A stretch of 64,000 nt of DNA from Rossellomorea aquimaris (GTDB lineage Bacteria; Bacillota; Bacilli; Bacillales; Bacillaceae_B), in assembly GCF_001877785.1 (NCBI RefSeq), contig NZ_MINN01000074.1:806001-870000 (forward strand), written 5' to 3'. Of the stretch, positions 10,702 to 19,500 are shown in pieces. Below the pieces are notes generated by a model, which saw nothing but the letters and a program-made list of their open reading frames with translations, made no database searches and was not told the DNA's origin. Position 1 is the first letter of the stretch. The number at the start of each line of letters is the position of its first letter. Made by a program: the position numbers and the translations under genes.

Positions 10702-11256
10702 ATGATAGCGATGAAGGACATCATCCGTGAAGGGCATCCCACTCTCCGCATAGTGGCTGAAGAAGTAGCGCTGCCCCCCTCGGAAGAAGACAAAGAGGTA
10801 CTGAGAAGTCTGCTGGAATACGTGGTCAACAGTCAGGACCCGGAAATTTCAAGCAAATATGGCCTAAGACCTGGAATCGGCCTGGCCGCGCCCCAGATTA
10901 ACGTTCCAAAGAGAATGCTCGCTGTAAATGTCATCGATGAAAAAGGGACACTGTACAGCCATGCTCTATTCAACCCTAAGATTATCAGTCATTCCGTAGA
11001 AAAGGCATATCTTACTTCCGGAGAAGGCTGTTTATCAGTCGATCGCCAGGTTCCGGGACTTGTCCCTCGTTATGCACGCGTAACCGTGAAGGGATGGAAC
11101 ATCGACGGAGAAGAAGTGAAGCTGAGACTGAAAGGCCTTCCAGCCATCGTATTCCAACATGAAATTGACCACTTGAACGGGATCATGTTTTACGATCATA
11201 TCAATGAGGACAATCCTTTCGAACCGATTCCGGGGGCGCTGGCCATCGAAAGGTAA
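10702..11256 (+). CDS. def: Peptide deformylase
   Basis: Removes the N-formyl group from nascent proteins; Fe/Zn metallohydrolase, 184 aa. All three family motifs are intact: GIGLAAPQ (58-65), EGCLSV with metal ligand C110, and HEIDH (153-157) with the two metal histidines and catalytic Glu. The insert after residue 40 is typical of the Gram-positive type 2 enzymes. AAGGAGG precedes the ATG by 7 nt. It is divergent from ykyA. Confidence 0.96.
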   Translation: MIAMKDIIREGHPTLRIVAEEVALPPSEEDKEVLRSLLEYVVNSQDPEISSKYGLRPGIGLAAPQINVPKRMLAVNVIDEKGTLYSHALFNPKIISHSVEKAYLTSGEGCLSVDRQVPGLVPRYARVTVKGWNIDGEEVKLRLKGLPAIVFQHEIDHLNGIMFYDHINEDNPFEPIPGALAIER

Positions 11257-11302
11257 CTCATAAAGCTCTGCAGTCACGGCATTTATGCTCCAGGGTAAAT
11301 GC

Positions 11303-11334
11303 AAGGACGCATCCAGGTCTGGATGCGTCCTTTT
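11303..11334. terminator. Bidirectional terminator between def and ykrA
   Basis: A 13-bp perfect stem, AAGGACGCATCCA with TGGATGCGTCCTT, and a 4-nt loop, followed by TT on the plus strand. It lies between the ends of two convergent genes. Confidence 0.8.
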
Positions 11335-11338
11335 GAAT

Positions 11339-12109
11339 TTATATTAGTTGAAGTTCTTTAAGACCGAAGTAGATTCCATCTTCATCGACAGGCTTTGTTA
11401 CCAGATTTGCATGCTTCTGCACTTCGGTAACAGCGTTGCCCATCGCAACCCCGGTTCCTACAGATTGGAGCATCTCGATATCATTAAGGCCGTCTCCAAA
11501 TGCATAAACATCTTCCATCTTGAAGCCGAGGCGATCAATCATTTTCTTGATTCCTTCAGCTTTCGAACCGCCGGCAGGGAGGATATCCATTGAATACTGA
11601 TGCCAGCGGATGAAGGTGAATTCCTTATACTTTCCCCTGTAGAAATCCTCCTCTTCTTCGGTACAGAATAACAGCGACTGATAAATATCGCGGCCTTTGT
11701 AGAATTCGGGTGAATACCCCGGATGAGGAAATTTCAGGCTGCCCATGCTTTCTTCAATAAAAGGATGGTGCTCATGGTTCGCTTTCATCGTTTCATGGTT
11801 CAGATGAACGACAGGATGTTCACTTCTTTTGCTGTCTTCGAGCAGTTCCTCCAACTTTCCGACATTAAGGGGGTTTGTATAGATTACTTGATTTTCGAAG
11901 ACGACATATTGCCCGTTGAACGATACAAATGATTCAATTCCGAGCTCTTCTCTTAACCCCTCATACATGAAAGGAGCCCTTCCTGTCGCAATGGCTACAT
12001 ACGTTCCGTTATCCTGAAGGGTCTTTATCGCCTCTTTTGTCGCATCAGGCAGTTTTTTATCATGATCGAGTAATGTTCCATCTATATCAAAGAAAACTAT
12101 TTTTTTCAT
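11339..12109 (-). CDS. ykrA: HAD-superfamily Cof-type phosphatase
   Basis: A 256-aa haloacid-dehalogenase hydrolase of the Cof (IIB cap) group acting on small phosphorylated metabolites; substrate unknown. Motif I is FFDIDGTLLD with the nucleophile Asp near residue 8, motif II is IATGRAPF, and motifs III/IV are AEGIKKMI and FGDGLNDIEML. I start it at the ATG at 12109, preceded by AAAGGAGAT; the open frame continues 44 codons upstream with no ribosome binding site and no family resemblance. Confidence 0.9.
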   Translation of the reverse strand: MKKIVFFDIDGTLLDHDKKLPDATKEAIKTLQDNGTYVAIATGRAPFMYEGLREELGIESFVSFNGQYVVFENQVIYTNPLNVGKLEELLEDSKRSEHPVVHLNHETMKANHEHHPFIEESMGSLKFPHPGYSPEFYKGRDIYQSLLFCTEEEEDFYRGKYKEFTFIRWHQYSMDILPAGGSKAEGIKKMIDRLGFKMEDVYAFGDGLNDIEMLQSVGTGVAMGNAVTEVQKHANLVTKPVDEDGIYFGLKELQLI

Positions 12110-12328
12110 ATCTGATCTCCTTTTACCTCTTTTAAAATATTCGTTAAATAACGTAAACCTTTCAAAATCAATTGTCAAACCATTGAACAACCCGCCATTA
12201 CCATACTTATCCATGTAAGAGAATCTAAAAATTCCGTACACTATAAGTAAGACAATAGAGACGTTAGCTTGATTGCACCTTTACTTCACTGCACATTCTC
12301 GGTAAACTAATAATAAGGAGTGAGCCAT

Positions 12329-12400
12329 ATGTTAAAGAAGCTGAGGAAAAAGCTCTTAAAACAGTGGAAAGATATTCTCAGAAGAAAAACAATTGCTTAG
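12329..12400 (+). CDS. Candidate 23-aa cationic amphipathic peptide
   Basis: A 23-codon frame starting ATG after AAGGAG (about 8 nt spacing) and ending TAG. The peptide has hydrophobic residues at 2, 5, 9, 10, 13, 16 and 17, a 3-4 spacing that puts them on one helix face. Ten Lys/Arg and one Asp give a net charge near +9; a Trp is at 13. That composition suggests membrane or RNA binding. I do not recognise a family. It stands alone upstream of rpoY-rnjA. The excellent ribosome binding site and tidy amphipathicity argue that it is real. Confidence 0.55.
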   Translation: MLKKLRKKLLKQWKDILRRKTIA

Positions 12401-12757
12401 ACTGACTCCCTTTTACACTAGTTTCTTGCAGATAAAAAAGAATGTGATACGTTTAGGGACTGATGCCAATTGCGAGCACTTTATTCGTCTCCTTTGGTTT
12501 CGGTCCCTCTCTTATTTTCAGCAGGGGTTCTCCGTTAAACTTTATTTACTTACAAGAATCCTTTATAATCAAAACATACATAATCAATACTATCATTGTA
12601 GATTACATTTTATTATTGTTTATTTATAGAAAGACTAAAAGGGATATCCCTTTGAATGAGAGGCAGGTTTCTGCCTGCCCTGCGGATGTAGTTGATAACT
12701 TTTTTATCATAGATGAAAGTTAGATTTTTTGAAAACGGATAAGGAGAGAGAAAAAAC
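12401..12757 (+). promoter_or_regulatory. Leader region upstream of rpoY-rnjA
   Basis: A 357-bp AT-rich stretch. Near its right end are two compact palindromes, AAAGGGATATCCCTTT (about 12638-12653) and GGCAGGTTTCTGCCTGCC (about 12663-12680), then the rpoY ribosome binding site. They could be attenuator or mRNA-processing structures of the RNase J1 operon. No confident promoter was found. Confidence 0.35.
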
Positions 12758-12964
12758 ATGATTTTCAAAGTATTTTATCAAGACAGTAAAGCTGAAGTGC
12801 CTGTTCGCGAATGCACAAATTCACTTTACATGGAAGCAGAATCAGAAAGAGAAGTACGCCTAAAACTTAAAGACAAACCTTACAACATCGAATTCGTACA
12901 GAAGCTAGAGGGCGCTTTTTTACAGTACGAGCAAAACCACGAATCTTTCGAGCTGGAGAAATAA
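12758..12964 (+). CDS. rpoY: RNA polymerase epsilon subunit
   Basis: A 68-aa small accessory subunit of Firmicute RNA polymerase (DUF1447, formerly YkzG). It begins MIFKVFYQ and contains the family's acidic/aromatic core ending in [18 protein letters not shown]. It is directly followed, 4 nt later, by rnjA, the conserved arrangement. AAGGAGAG lies upstream of the ATG. Confidence 0.93.
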   Translation: MIFKVFYQDSKAEVPVRECTNSLYMEAESEREVRLKLKDKPYNIEFVQKLEGAFLQYEQNHESFELEK

Positions 12965-12968
12965 ACCC

Positions 12969-14636
12969 ATGAAATTTGTAAAGAATGACCAAACCGCAGT
13001 ATTTGCCCTTGGCGGTTTAGGTGAAATCGGTAAAAACACATACGGCGTACAATTTCAAGATGAAATCATTTTAATCGATGCGGGAATCAAGTTCCCCGAA
13101 GATGAGTTGCTCGGTATTGATTATGTAATCCCTGATTACACATACCTTGTAAAAAATGCGGATAAGATTAAAGGACTTTTCGTCACTCATGGTCACGAAG
13201 ACCATATCGGCGGGATCCCCTACCTCCTCCGGGAATTAAATATTCCGATTTACGGAGGCAAACTTGCTCTCGGTCTGATCAAAAATAAACTCGAGGAACA
13301 CGGTTTATTGAGAAATGCCAAGCTGAATGTCATCCAAGAAGATGATGTGATCAAGTTCCGAAAAACATCCGTCACGTTTTTCAGGACAACTCACAGCATT
13401 CCCGATTCTTATGGAATCGTTGTTAAGACACCACCGGGGAATGTCGTTCACACTGGAGACTTCAAATTCGATTTCACACCGGTCGGCGAGCCCGCGAACC
13501 TCGCCAAAATGGCTGAAATCGGAAAAGAAGGCGTGCTATGCCTGCTGTCTGACAGTACAAACGCTGAAGTTCCAAACTTTACAATGTCTGAACGCAAAGT
13601 CGGAGAAAGCATCAATGATATCTTCCGTAAAGTTGACGGACGTGTTATCTTTGCTACATTTGCTTCAAACATCCACCGTCTTCAGCAGGTGGTGGAAGCA
13701 GCTGTATACCATAACCGTAAAGTTGCCGTTTTCGGCCGCAGTATGGAAGCAGCCATTACGATCGGACAGGAATTAGGTTATATCAGAGCACCTAAAGATA
13801 CATTTATCGAACACAATCAGATCAATCGTCTGCCTGCGAATGAAGTCGCGATACTATGTACCGGTTCTCAAGGTGAGCCGATGGCAGCTTTATCAAGGAT
13901 TGCAAATGGCACTCACCGCCAGATTCAAATCCAGCCAGGCGACACAGTCGTATTCTCATCTTCGCCTATCCCTGGAAACACGATCAGTGTAAACCGTACC
14001 ATCAATATGCTGTTCCGTGCCGGCGCCGAAGTGATTCACGGTCCTTTAAATGACATTCATACATCCGGGCACGGCGGGCAGGAAGAAATGAAATTGATGC
14101 TGCGCCTGATGAACCCGACCTTCTTCATGCCGATCCACGGTGAGTTCAGGATGCAGAAAATGCATGCCCAGCTCGGTGTCGACTGCGGCGTACGTGAAGA
14201 AAACTGCTTCATCATGGACAATGGTGAGGTGCTTGCATTAAGCAATGACTCTGCACAGGTAGCAGGTAAAATCCCTTCTGGCAATGTCTATATAGATGGA
14301 AGCGGAATCGGGGACATCGGTAACATCGTATTGCGTGACCGACGCATCCTTTCTGAGGAAGGGCTTGTCATCGTAGTCGTAAGTATCGATATGAAAGAAT
14401 TCAAAATCGCTTCAGGCCCTGACCTGATTTCCAGAGGATTCGTTTATATGCGTGAATCCGGCGATCTTATCAATGAAGCACAGAATCTGATTGCCAAGCA
14501 TTTAAACAAAGTCCTGGAAAGAAGAACATCACAATGGTCTGAAATAAAGAATGAAATCACTGATACCTTGGCTCCATTCTTATACGAAAAAACAAAACGT
14601 CGTCCAATGATCCTGCCGATCATCATGGAAGTATAA
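12969..14636 (+). CDS. rnjA: Ribonuclease J1
   Basis: A 555-aa 5'-3' exo- and endoribonuclease central to mRNA decay. The metallo-beta-lactamase domain carries HGHEDH with metal ligands H74, H76, D78 and H79; further ligands are in VHTGDFKFD. The beta-CASP domain ([18 protein letters not shown]) and the returning HGEFRM metal motif follow, then a C-terminal domain. Length is normal for the family. In B. subtilis RNase J1 contacts GapA with help from SR1P, whose gene is also in this window. Confidence 0.97.
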   Translation: MKFVKNDQTAVFALGGLGEIGKNTYGVQFQDEIILIDAGIKFPEDELLGIDYVIPDYTYLVKNADKIKGLFVTHGHEDHIGGIPYLLRELNIPIYGGKLALGLIKNKLEEHGLLRNAKLNVIQEDDVIKFRKTSVTFFRTTHSIPDSYGIVVKTPPGNVVHTGDFKFDFTPVGEPANLAKMAEIGKEGVLCLLSDSTNAEVPNFTMSERKVGESINDIFRKVDGRVIFATFASNIHRLQQVVEAAVYHNRKVAVFGRSMEAAITIGQELGYIRAPKDTFIEHNQINRLPANEVAILCTGSQGEPMAALSRIANGTHRQIQIQPGDTVVFSSSPIPGNTISVNRTINMLFRAGAEVIHGPLNDIHTSGHGGQEEMKLMLRLMNPTFFMPIHGEFRMQKMHAQLGVDCGVREENCFIMDNGEVLALSNDSAQVAGKIPSGNVYIDGSGIGDIGNIVLRDRRILSEEGLVIVVVSIDMKEFKIASGPDLISRGFVYMRESGDLINEAQNLIAKHLNKVLERRTSQWSEIKNEITDTLAPFLYEKTKRRPMILPIIMEV

Positions 14637-14641
14637 TATTA

Positions 14642-14677
14642 AAAAGGCACAGAGTGAATTTACTCTGTGCCTTTTCC
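14642..14677 (+). terminator. Terminator of rpoY-rnjA
   Basis: A 14-bp stem AAAAGGCACAGAGT with ACTCTGTGCCTTTT, 6-nt loop. It can act in both directions and also backs the end of ktrC. Confidence 0.85.
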
Positions 14678-14703
14678 TTTCCTTTATGGGTTACTCCTTG
14701 CTC

Positions 14704-15366
14704 TTAGACCGAAAATACCTTCTTTTCGAACCGGTTGATATCTGAATCCGCCCCAATCACAATCAAGATATCCCCCACTCTAATTTCTTCGTCAGCCTGC
14801 GGGGAAACAATGATGTCACGGTCACGTTTAACTGCTACTATATTTATACCGTATCTCGCACGTATATCAAGGCTGCTCAGCGTATTTCCCGCCAGATGAT
14901 CATTGGCGACAATTTCGACAATCGAGTGTTCATCTGACAGTTCAAGATAATCCAGCACATTATTCGATACAATATTGTGAGCAATCCTCCGCCCCATATC
15001 CCTTTCAGGATGAACGACCTGGTTCGCCCCTATTTTCCTCAGTACTTTTTCATGATAATCATTTTGCGCCTTCACTGTTATCTTTTTTACACCTATTTCT
15101 TTTAGCATAAGCGTTGTCAAAATACTGGACTGAATGTCATCCCCGATCGCTACGATTACATGGTCGAAATTTTTGATGCCAAGACTTTTCAATACCGATT
15201 CATCCGTTGAATCAGCCATAACAGCGTGAGAAGCAATGGATGAAAATTCGTTGACCTTGTCTTCGTCCTGGTCGATGGCCATCACTTCCATCCCCTGTTC
15301 GGTAAGAGACCGCACGATGCTTCCGCCGAACCGGCCCAACCCGATTACCACAAATTCTTTTTTCAT
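14704..15366 (-). CDS. ktrC: KtrC, cytosolic K+ uptake gating subunit
   Basis: A 220-aa RCK protein that gates a Ktr potassium channel. The N-terminal Rossmann RCK_N domain has GLGRFGGS (nucleotide-binding glycines 9-14). The C-terminal RCK_C domain (from about residue 135) is the site where c-di-AMP binds in this family. No ktrB/D membrane partner is adjacent, as is usual for ktrC. The ATG at 15366 suits the GGGGGA ribosome binding site better than the one two codons upstream. Confidence 0.92.
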   Translation of the reverse strand: MKKEFVVIGLGRFGGSIVRSLTEQGMEVMAIDQDEDKVNEFSSIASHAVMADSTDESVLKSLGIKNFDHVIVAIGDDIQSSILTTLMLKEIGVKKITVKAQNDYHEKVLRKIGANQVVHPERDMGRRIAHNIVSNNVLDYLELSDEHSIVEIVANDHLAGNTLSSLDIRARYGINIVAVKRDRDIIVSPQADEEIRVGDILIVIGADSDINRFEKKVFSV

Positions 15367-15496
15367 CTTCATTCCCCCAGATTTTCCAGTAACTTGTTTT
15401 TATTTTACCATGAAGTATATCGGGAATTCGATTATTGAATTGAAAAAAAGGAGAATCATAAAGTTCGTAAGTGATTCTCCTCTTTTGCTTGCCTGG

Positions 15497-16510
15497 CTAT
15501 TTTTTACCTTTCACGTAGTCCGCATCAAATAAGAACAACCTCATCAACAAAATCAGTGACGGAATGAGCAGAAGAAGTCCTGCCACAAACGCAATAACGA
15601 GCGCCATTCCCATCGCCGGATTGGTTACACTTGATTCAATCGTAATATAAGGCTTCAAGATATAAGGTAAGTGGGATGCTCCGTAACCGAAGAATGCAAA
15701 GAAGAACTGAAGCATCACAAGCACAAATGCGGTCCCGAATTTCTTTCGTTTGTAAATCAAAAACGACGCCGTGAGGAAACTGAGAAGTGACAGCCCGAAC
15801 ATCCACCAGATATCAAGCGCATTTGTGAAGTGTTCCTGATTATGTTCCCTCAGTCCGACAAATACTAAAAAACTTGCAAGGATAGTAGGAGGACTCCAGA
15901 ATAACGAAAACTTCCTCAATACCTCCCTTGAATCAATATCCCCCGCACGATCTGCGTAGTAAGTCAAAAAGGCGGCACTTATAAACAAAACTGAAACAAT
16001 CGACAATACGACTACGCTCCAGGAATAAGGGCTTGTAAACAGTTCTCCTGCCAGGAATTCCACATTTCCGTCCGTGACTCTGAGGAAACCTCCTTCAGAA
16101 ATTGTCAAAGCTGTAGATAGCGACGCGGGAATCAATAATCCTGTAGCACCATAGAGGAAAAGATAAATGATATTTTCCTTGGAACCATAATTATTGAAGG
16201 CATAAAAACTCCCCCGTATAGCAAGCAGGATAATACCAATACTCCCCGGAATCAATAGCGCTGTCCCGTAATAATAGGCTGCATCGGGAAAAAATCCAAC
16301 AAGCCCCACAAAAAAGAATACAAAGAAAACATTCGTCACCTCCCAAACTGGTGACAGGTAGCGGCTGATCAGAACATTCAATGTGTGCTCCTTATTCTTC
16401 AGCCTTCCATAAAAAGCGAAGAACCCGGCACCAAAATCGATGGATGCCACAATCAGATAACCATAAAGGAAAATCCACAAAACCGTGATTCCCACTATTT
16501 CCAAACTCAT
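15497..16510 (-). CDS. ythB: Cytochrome bd-type ubiquinol oxidase subunit II
   Basis: Membrane subunit of a bd-type quinol oxidase, about 337 aa with 8-9 hydrophobic helices. N-terminal LYGYLIVASIDFGAGFF and the SPVWEVTNVFFVFFFVG segment are typical of subunit II of the YthAB/CbdAB branch. The ATG at 16510 is preferred because GAGGGAGGA lies 7 nt upstream; the upstream ATG abuts that site. It follows the subunit I gene by 65 bp and forms a two-gene operon. Confidence 0.88.
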   Translation of the reverse strand: MSLEIVGITVLWIFLYGYLIVASIDFGAGFFAFYGRLKNKEHTLNVLISRYLSPVWEVTNVFFVFFFVGLVGFFPDAAYYYGTALLIPGSIGIILLAIRGSFYAFNNYGSKENIIYLFLYGATGLLIPASLSTALTISEGGFLRVTDGNVEFLAGELFTSPYSWSVVVLSIVSVLFISAAFLTYYADRAGDIDSREVLRKFSLFWSPPTILASFLVFVGLREHNQEHFTNALDIWWMFGLSLLSFLTASFLIYKRKKFGTAFVLVMLQFFFAFFGYGASHLPYILKPYITIESSVTNPAMGMALVIAFVAGLLLLIPSLILLMRLFLFDADYVKGKK

Positions 16511-16575
16511 AGCCATTCCTCCCTCTCACACCCTTGCATGGTGCCCCTTCATATTGCTAAAGTGGCTTGTCAGGG

Positions 16576-17913
16576 TTATTTTGTCCGTTCAGGAAACCGT
16601 TGTTCCAACTCCGCTTCAGCCGGTTTATCCTTGAACATCTTGATTAACACTACAACACATAGAATACCGAGCAGAATGTAAAGTGCGACAAACATCATGA
16701 AAGTCAAACCGACACCATCTGCCTTAGTTGATGCATCCGCAACTTTCATATATCCTCTCAAGATCCACGGCTGGCGGCCGACCTCCGCATAAATCCAACC
16801 GAACTCAATTGCCAGCATGGCGAGCGGACCGCTGGCAACGATTCCCCATAAAAGCGGCTTATTCCATTCGTTCCGCTTTTTCCATTTCCAGAAGAGAATG
16901 AACAAACCTGAAATGAAAATACTGAAAAATCCTATGGAGACCATGCCATCAAACAAATAATGAATCCACAACGGCGGCCTTTCATCCTCCGGCGTCTCAT
17001 TCAAACCGATTACTTCATGGTCGAACGAACTTCCTGCCAGGAAGCTGAGGAATCCGGGCAGCCTTATCTCGTTATGAACCTCATTGTTTTCATCCAGCGT
17101 ACCGAATACAATCAAGTCTGCATTTTTTTCTGTATCGAAATGCCATTCTGCTGCAGCCAGTTTTTCAGGCTGATACTCAGCAAGGAATTTTGCTGAAAGA
17201 TCTCCTGCCAACGCTGTAGCAAATGCAAAAATAAGGGCAGATACCATCGTCAAGCGCAGAGCCTTCCTATGATACTCACTTCCCTTTTTCTTTAAAATCG
17301 TAAAGGCCGTGATACCAGCCAAAATCAATGCTGATGTCAGATAGGCCGTTGTCAGCACATGGAAAACTTTCGTCGGTGTGGCCGGGTTCAACATGGCAGC
17401 AATCGGATCGATATTGATCGCTTTCCCATCACTCAGTTCAAACCCCTGAGGCGTATTCATGAAAGCATTCACGGTCGTAATGAACAACGCAGAAGCAGAA
17501 GACCCGATCATGACCGGAATCGTCAACAGCCAGTGAATCCATTTGTTCTTGAAACGGTCCCACGTATATAAATAGATTCCCAGGAAGATTGCCTCAAAGA
17601 AAAACGCGAATGTTTCCAAAAACAGCGGAAGCGCAATAACCTGTCCCGCAACCTGCATGAAAGCAGGCCAAAGCATCGACAGCTGAAGTCCTATCGCCGT
17701 ACCTGTGACTACCCCTACAGCAACCGTGATCGTAAATCCACGCGCCCATCTTCTTGCCAATAAGGTGTAATGAGGATCATTCCGCTTGATCCCCATGAAC
17801 TCGGCAATCGAAATCATTATCGGCACACCTACCCCGATCGTTGCAAAAATAATATGAAACGCAAGGGTGGTGGATGTCAGCATTCTGCTTAATATCACAC
17901 TATCTAATTCCAT
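16576..17913 (-). CDS. ythA: Cytochrome bd-type ubiquinol oxidase subunit I
   Basis: Haem-bearing subunit I, 445 aa, with about nine transmembrane segments. Haem ligand region LAFHIIFATIGVGVP is near residue 20 and LETFAFFFEA near 100. The conserved GRQPW appears in AEVGRQPWILRG near 385. The Q-loop is short, as in the YthA/CbdA branch that may bind haem b in place of d. It is a terminal oxidase that saves energy under low oxygen. Its promoter carries Rex-like sites, so NADH/NAD+ control is likely. Confidence 0.9.
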   Translation of the reverse strand: MELDSVILSRMLTSTTLAFHIIFATIGVGVPIMISIAEFMGIKRNDPHYTLLARRWARGFTITVAVGVVTGTAIGLQLSMLWPAFMQVAGQVIALPLFLETFAFFFEAIFLGIYLYTWDRFKNKWIHWLLTIPVMIGSSASALFITTVNAFMNTPQGFELSDGKAINIDPIAAMLNPATPTKVFHVLTTAYLTSALILAGITAFTILKKKGSEYHRKALRLTMVSALIFAFATALAGDLSAKFLAEYQPEKLAAAEWHFDTEKNADLIVFGTLDENNEVHNEIRLPGFLSFLAGSSFDHEVIGLNETPEDERPPLWIHYLFDGMVSIGFFSIFISGLFILFWKWKKRNEWNKPLLWGIVASGPLAMLAIEFGWIYAEVGRQPWILRGYMKVADASTKADGVGLTFMMFVALYILLGILCVVVLIKMFKDKPAEAELEQRFPERTK

Positions 17914-17969
17914 TAATTTATCCCCCTACCAATTAATAGCGAATACTTACTATTTATCACTTAATGGTT

Positions 17970-17998
17970 ATTATAAAACCTATCCGCTAGTTTGTGAA
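17970..17998 (-). promoter_or_regulatory. Sigma-A promoter of ythAB
   Basis: Minus-strand -35 TTCACA (17993-17998), 17-nt spacer, perfect -10 TATAAT (17970-17975). The -35 hexamer lies inside a Rex-like box. Confidence 0.8.
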
Positions 17999-18009
17999 GT
18001 ATTGAACAT
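17992..18009. promoter_or_regulatory. Rex-like operator (promoter-overlapping)
   Basis: TTGTGAAGTATTGAACAT matches the Rex consensus TTGTGAANNNNTTCACAA in its left half and partly in its right half. It covers the -35 of ythAB. Confidence 0.6.
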
Positions 18010-18016
18010 GTACATT

Positions 18017-18034
18017 TTGTGACATATTTCACAA
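18017..18034. promoter_or_regulatory. Rex operator upstream of ythAB
   Basis: TTGTGACATATTTCACAA matches the 18-bp Rex consensus except for one position in the left arm. It lies one to two helical turns upstream of the second box. Rex represses low-oxygen respiratory genes when NADH is low. Confidence 0.8.
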
Positions 18035-18161
18035 ACTTTTGTTTGGTTATAGTATAGGTTGGTAGGCGGGAGTTGGGCAAGGAATCAGTTTTGGGATGCT
18101 CCTTACCCTTTATAAATTTATGGGATATGAAGAAACACATCTGTTACATTCAGATGGAAAG

Positions 18162-19106
18162 TCAATTTGGCTGAGAATACGTAGTCCCTCTACCTGAACC
18201 GCTTTGGATAAAAGTCATAGATTTTAGTAGATATTGAGCAAGGCGGGGCGATGAAATTCGGAGGAAATTCCTGACATCATGATTTGTAATTTCAGAACCA
18301 ATAAGTAAAAAGAAATCATTTAAGGTTTGTACATGGGCACTTTTATCATATGAATTGCATTTAACACAAAGCCAGGAAGCCTTATTTCTGATCATTGAAA
18401 ACTCTTTACAGCTCGTACACTTTATACCTTTTACATAATCGGTTTGGTATTTATTGATTGGATATGGCCGATGCTCTTTTATGAGTAATTTTGAAGTGCG
18501 TCTCAATTCCTTATCTTCTAGAAAGGGGGTGTTGAAGGTATTCATCAGCTACTGCATTTTAGGGAGCAGGTTTTCTATCCTCAACACACTATGAACTACT
18601 TCAGTATCATGGGGAGATGCCGGGAGTATTGACGAGGAATTTGTAAAAACAACTAAAAATTCTATGGGAAGGCTGGGAAGCTTCATTGTCTTTAACCAGT
18701 TTTTCAAGTGAATCTTGTATTTTTTACACTGGGCGATTGGACTGGGAAAGGCCGTTATCTCTCCATTAATTGTTCTTTCTAATTGACCGAATTCCCTTGA
18801 AAAATCAATACGGCCTGAAATGTTTTTTATTTCAAGGATAAGTGCCAAATGTTTTGTGAGTATCAATGTATCAATCTGAATATAGGTACTTCCTGTTTGC
18901 AGGCATAAATCATGAATGATGTATAACTCCTTGTTGTCTATGATGCTCAACAGACGGTCGACTTTACACTCACCTGTATAGCCGGCCCAGGCTTTCAATA
19001 GGGATTCTTCAAGTTTGGGGCGCAGGTCGGAAAGGGGCGGGAGTCTTTTTAATGCAGCTTCGTTATATAGGATTGTTTCGGGGATTGGTCGTTCTCTCAG
19101 TATCAC
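18162..19106 (-). pseudogene. NERD-domain protein interrupted by an in-frame amber codon
   Basis: Two frames, 18549-19106 (185 aa) and 18162-18545 (127 aa), lie in the same reading frame. They are separated only by TAG at 18549-18551 and one Leu codon. Together they form a typical NERD (nuclease-related) protein: the N-terminal NERD domain (GECKVDRLL..., DTLILTKHLALILEIKN) then a C-terminal zinc ribbon (CTSCKEFSMI...WLCVKC) and the HVQALNDYFLL-like tail. The start is GTG after AAAGGAG. This is probably a recent nonsense mutation or a base-calling error; stop readthrough is a remote alternative. Substrate and function are unknown for the family. Confidence 0.75.
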
Positions 19107-19301
19107 TATTTCACTCCTTTGATTTCAATTTTTCCTTACTTGTTTTCTTTTTTCTCCATACTGTTGGCAAAACCCTTTATTTTTGGTGAAATGATTCTGG
19201 TTTTTGTTAGAACTCCGCCTGATCAAGGCGGCCAAATTAATGGTCCTCCAACGATATTGTGGAATCAGTGAGTTTGTCGGATACAATGAACGGGGACTTA
19301 G

Positions 19302-19395
19302 CGTTATCAACAAATATTGGGATTTACCAACAAAAATGAGGCTGGTATCAACGTTTTTCAGTATTTACCAACAAAAAACATACACTTACCGACAA
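19302..19395. repeat. Five degenerate 20-bp-spaced TTACCAACA-like motifs
   Basis: TTATCAACAAA, TTACCAACAAA, GTATCAACG, TTACCAACAAA and TTACCGACAA recur at intervals of 18-22 bp within the 394-bp gap 19107-19500. Two copies share the 12-mer ATTTACCAACAA exactly. No gene is supported in the gap; a weak hairpin near 19449-19475 may terminate the ABC exporter operon. Confidence 0.4.
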
Positions 19396-19500
19396 TTCGA
19401 CATAATCCGCCAAGTTCCGCAACACCCCTGCTCCACTCAAAATAAAAACCCCGCACAAAAATGCAGGGTCCCTATCCCAAAACCACAATTCAAACCGAAA

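Noticed and set aside
12110-12241. 44-codon extension of YkrA
   Set aside because: HAD proteins begin a few residues before the DxD motif; AAAGGAGAT marks ATG 12109.
12463-12723. 86-codon plus-strand frame before rpoY
   Set aside because: No ribosome binding site, AT-driven Ile/Phe-rich composition, and it runs through the palindromes of the leader.
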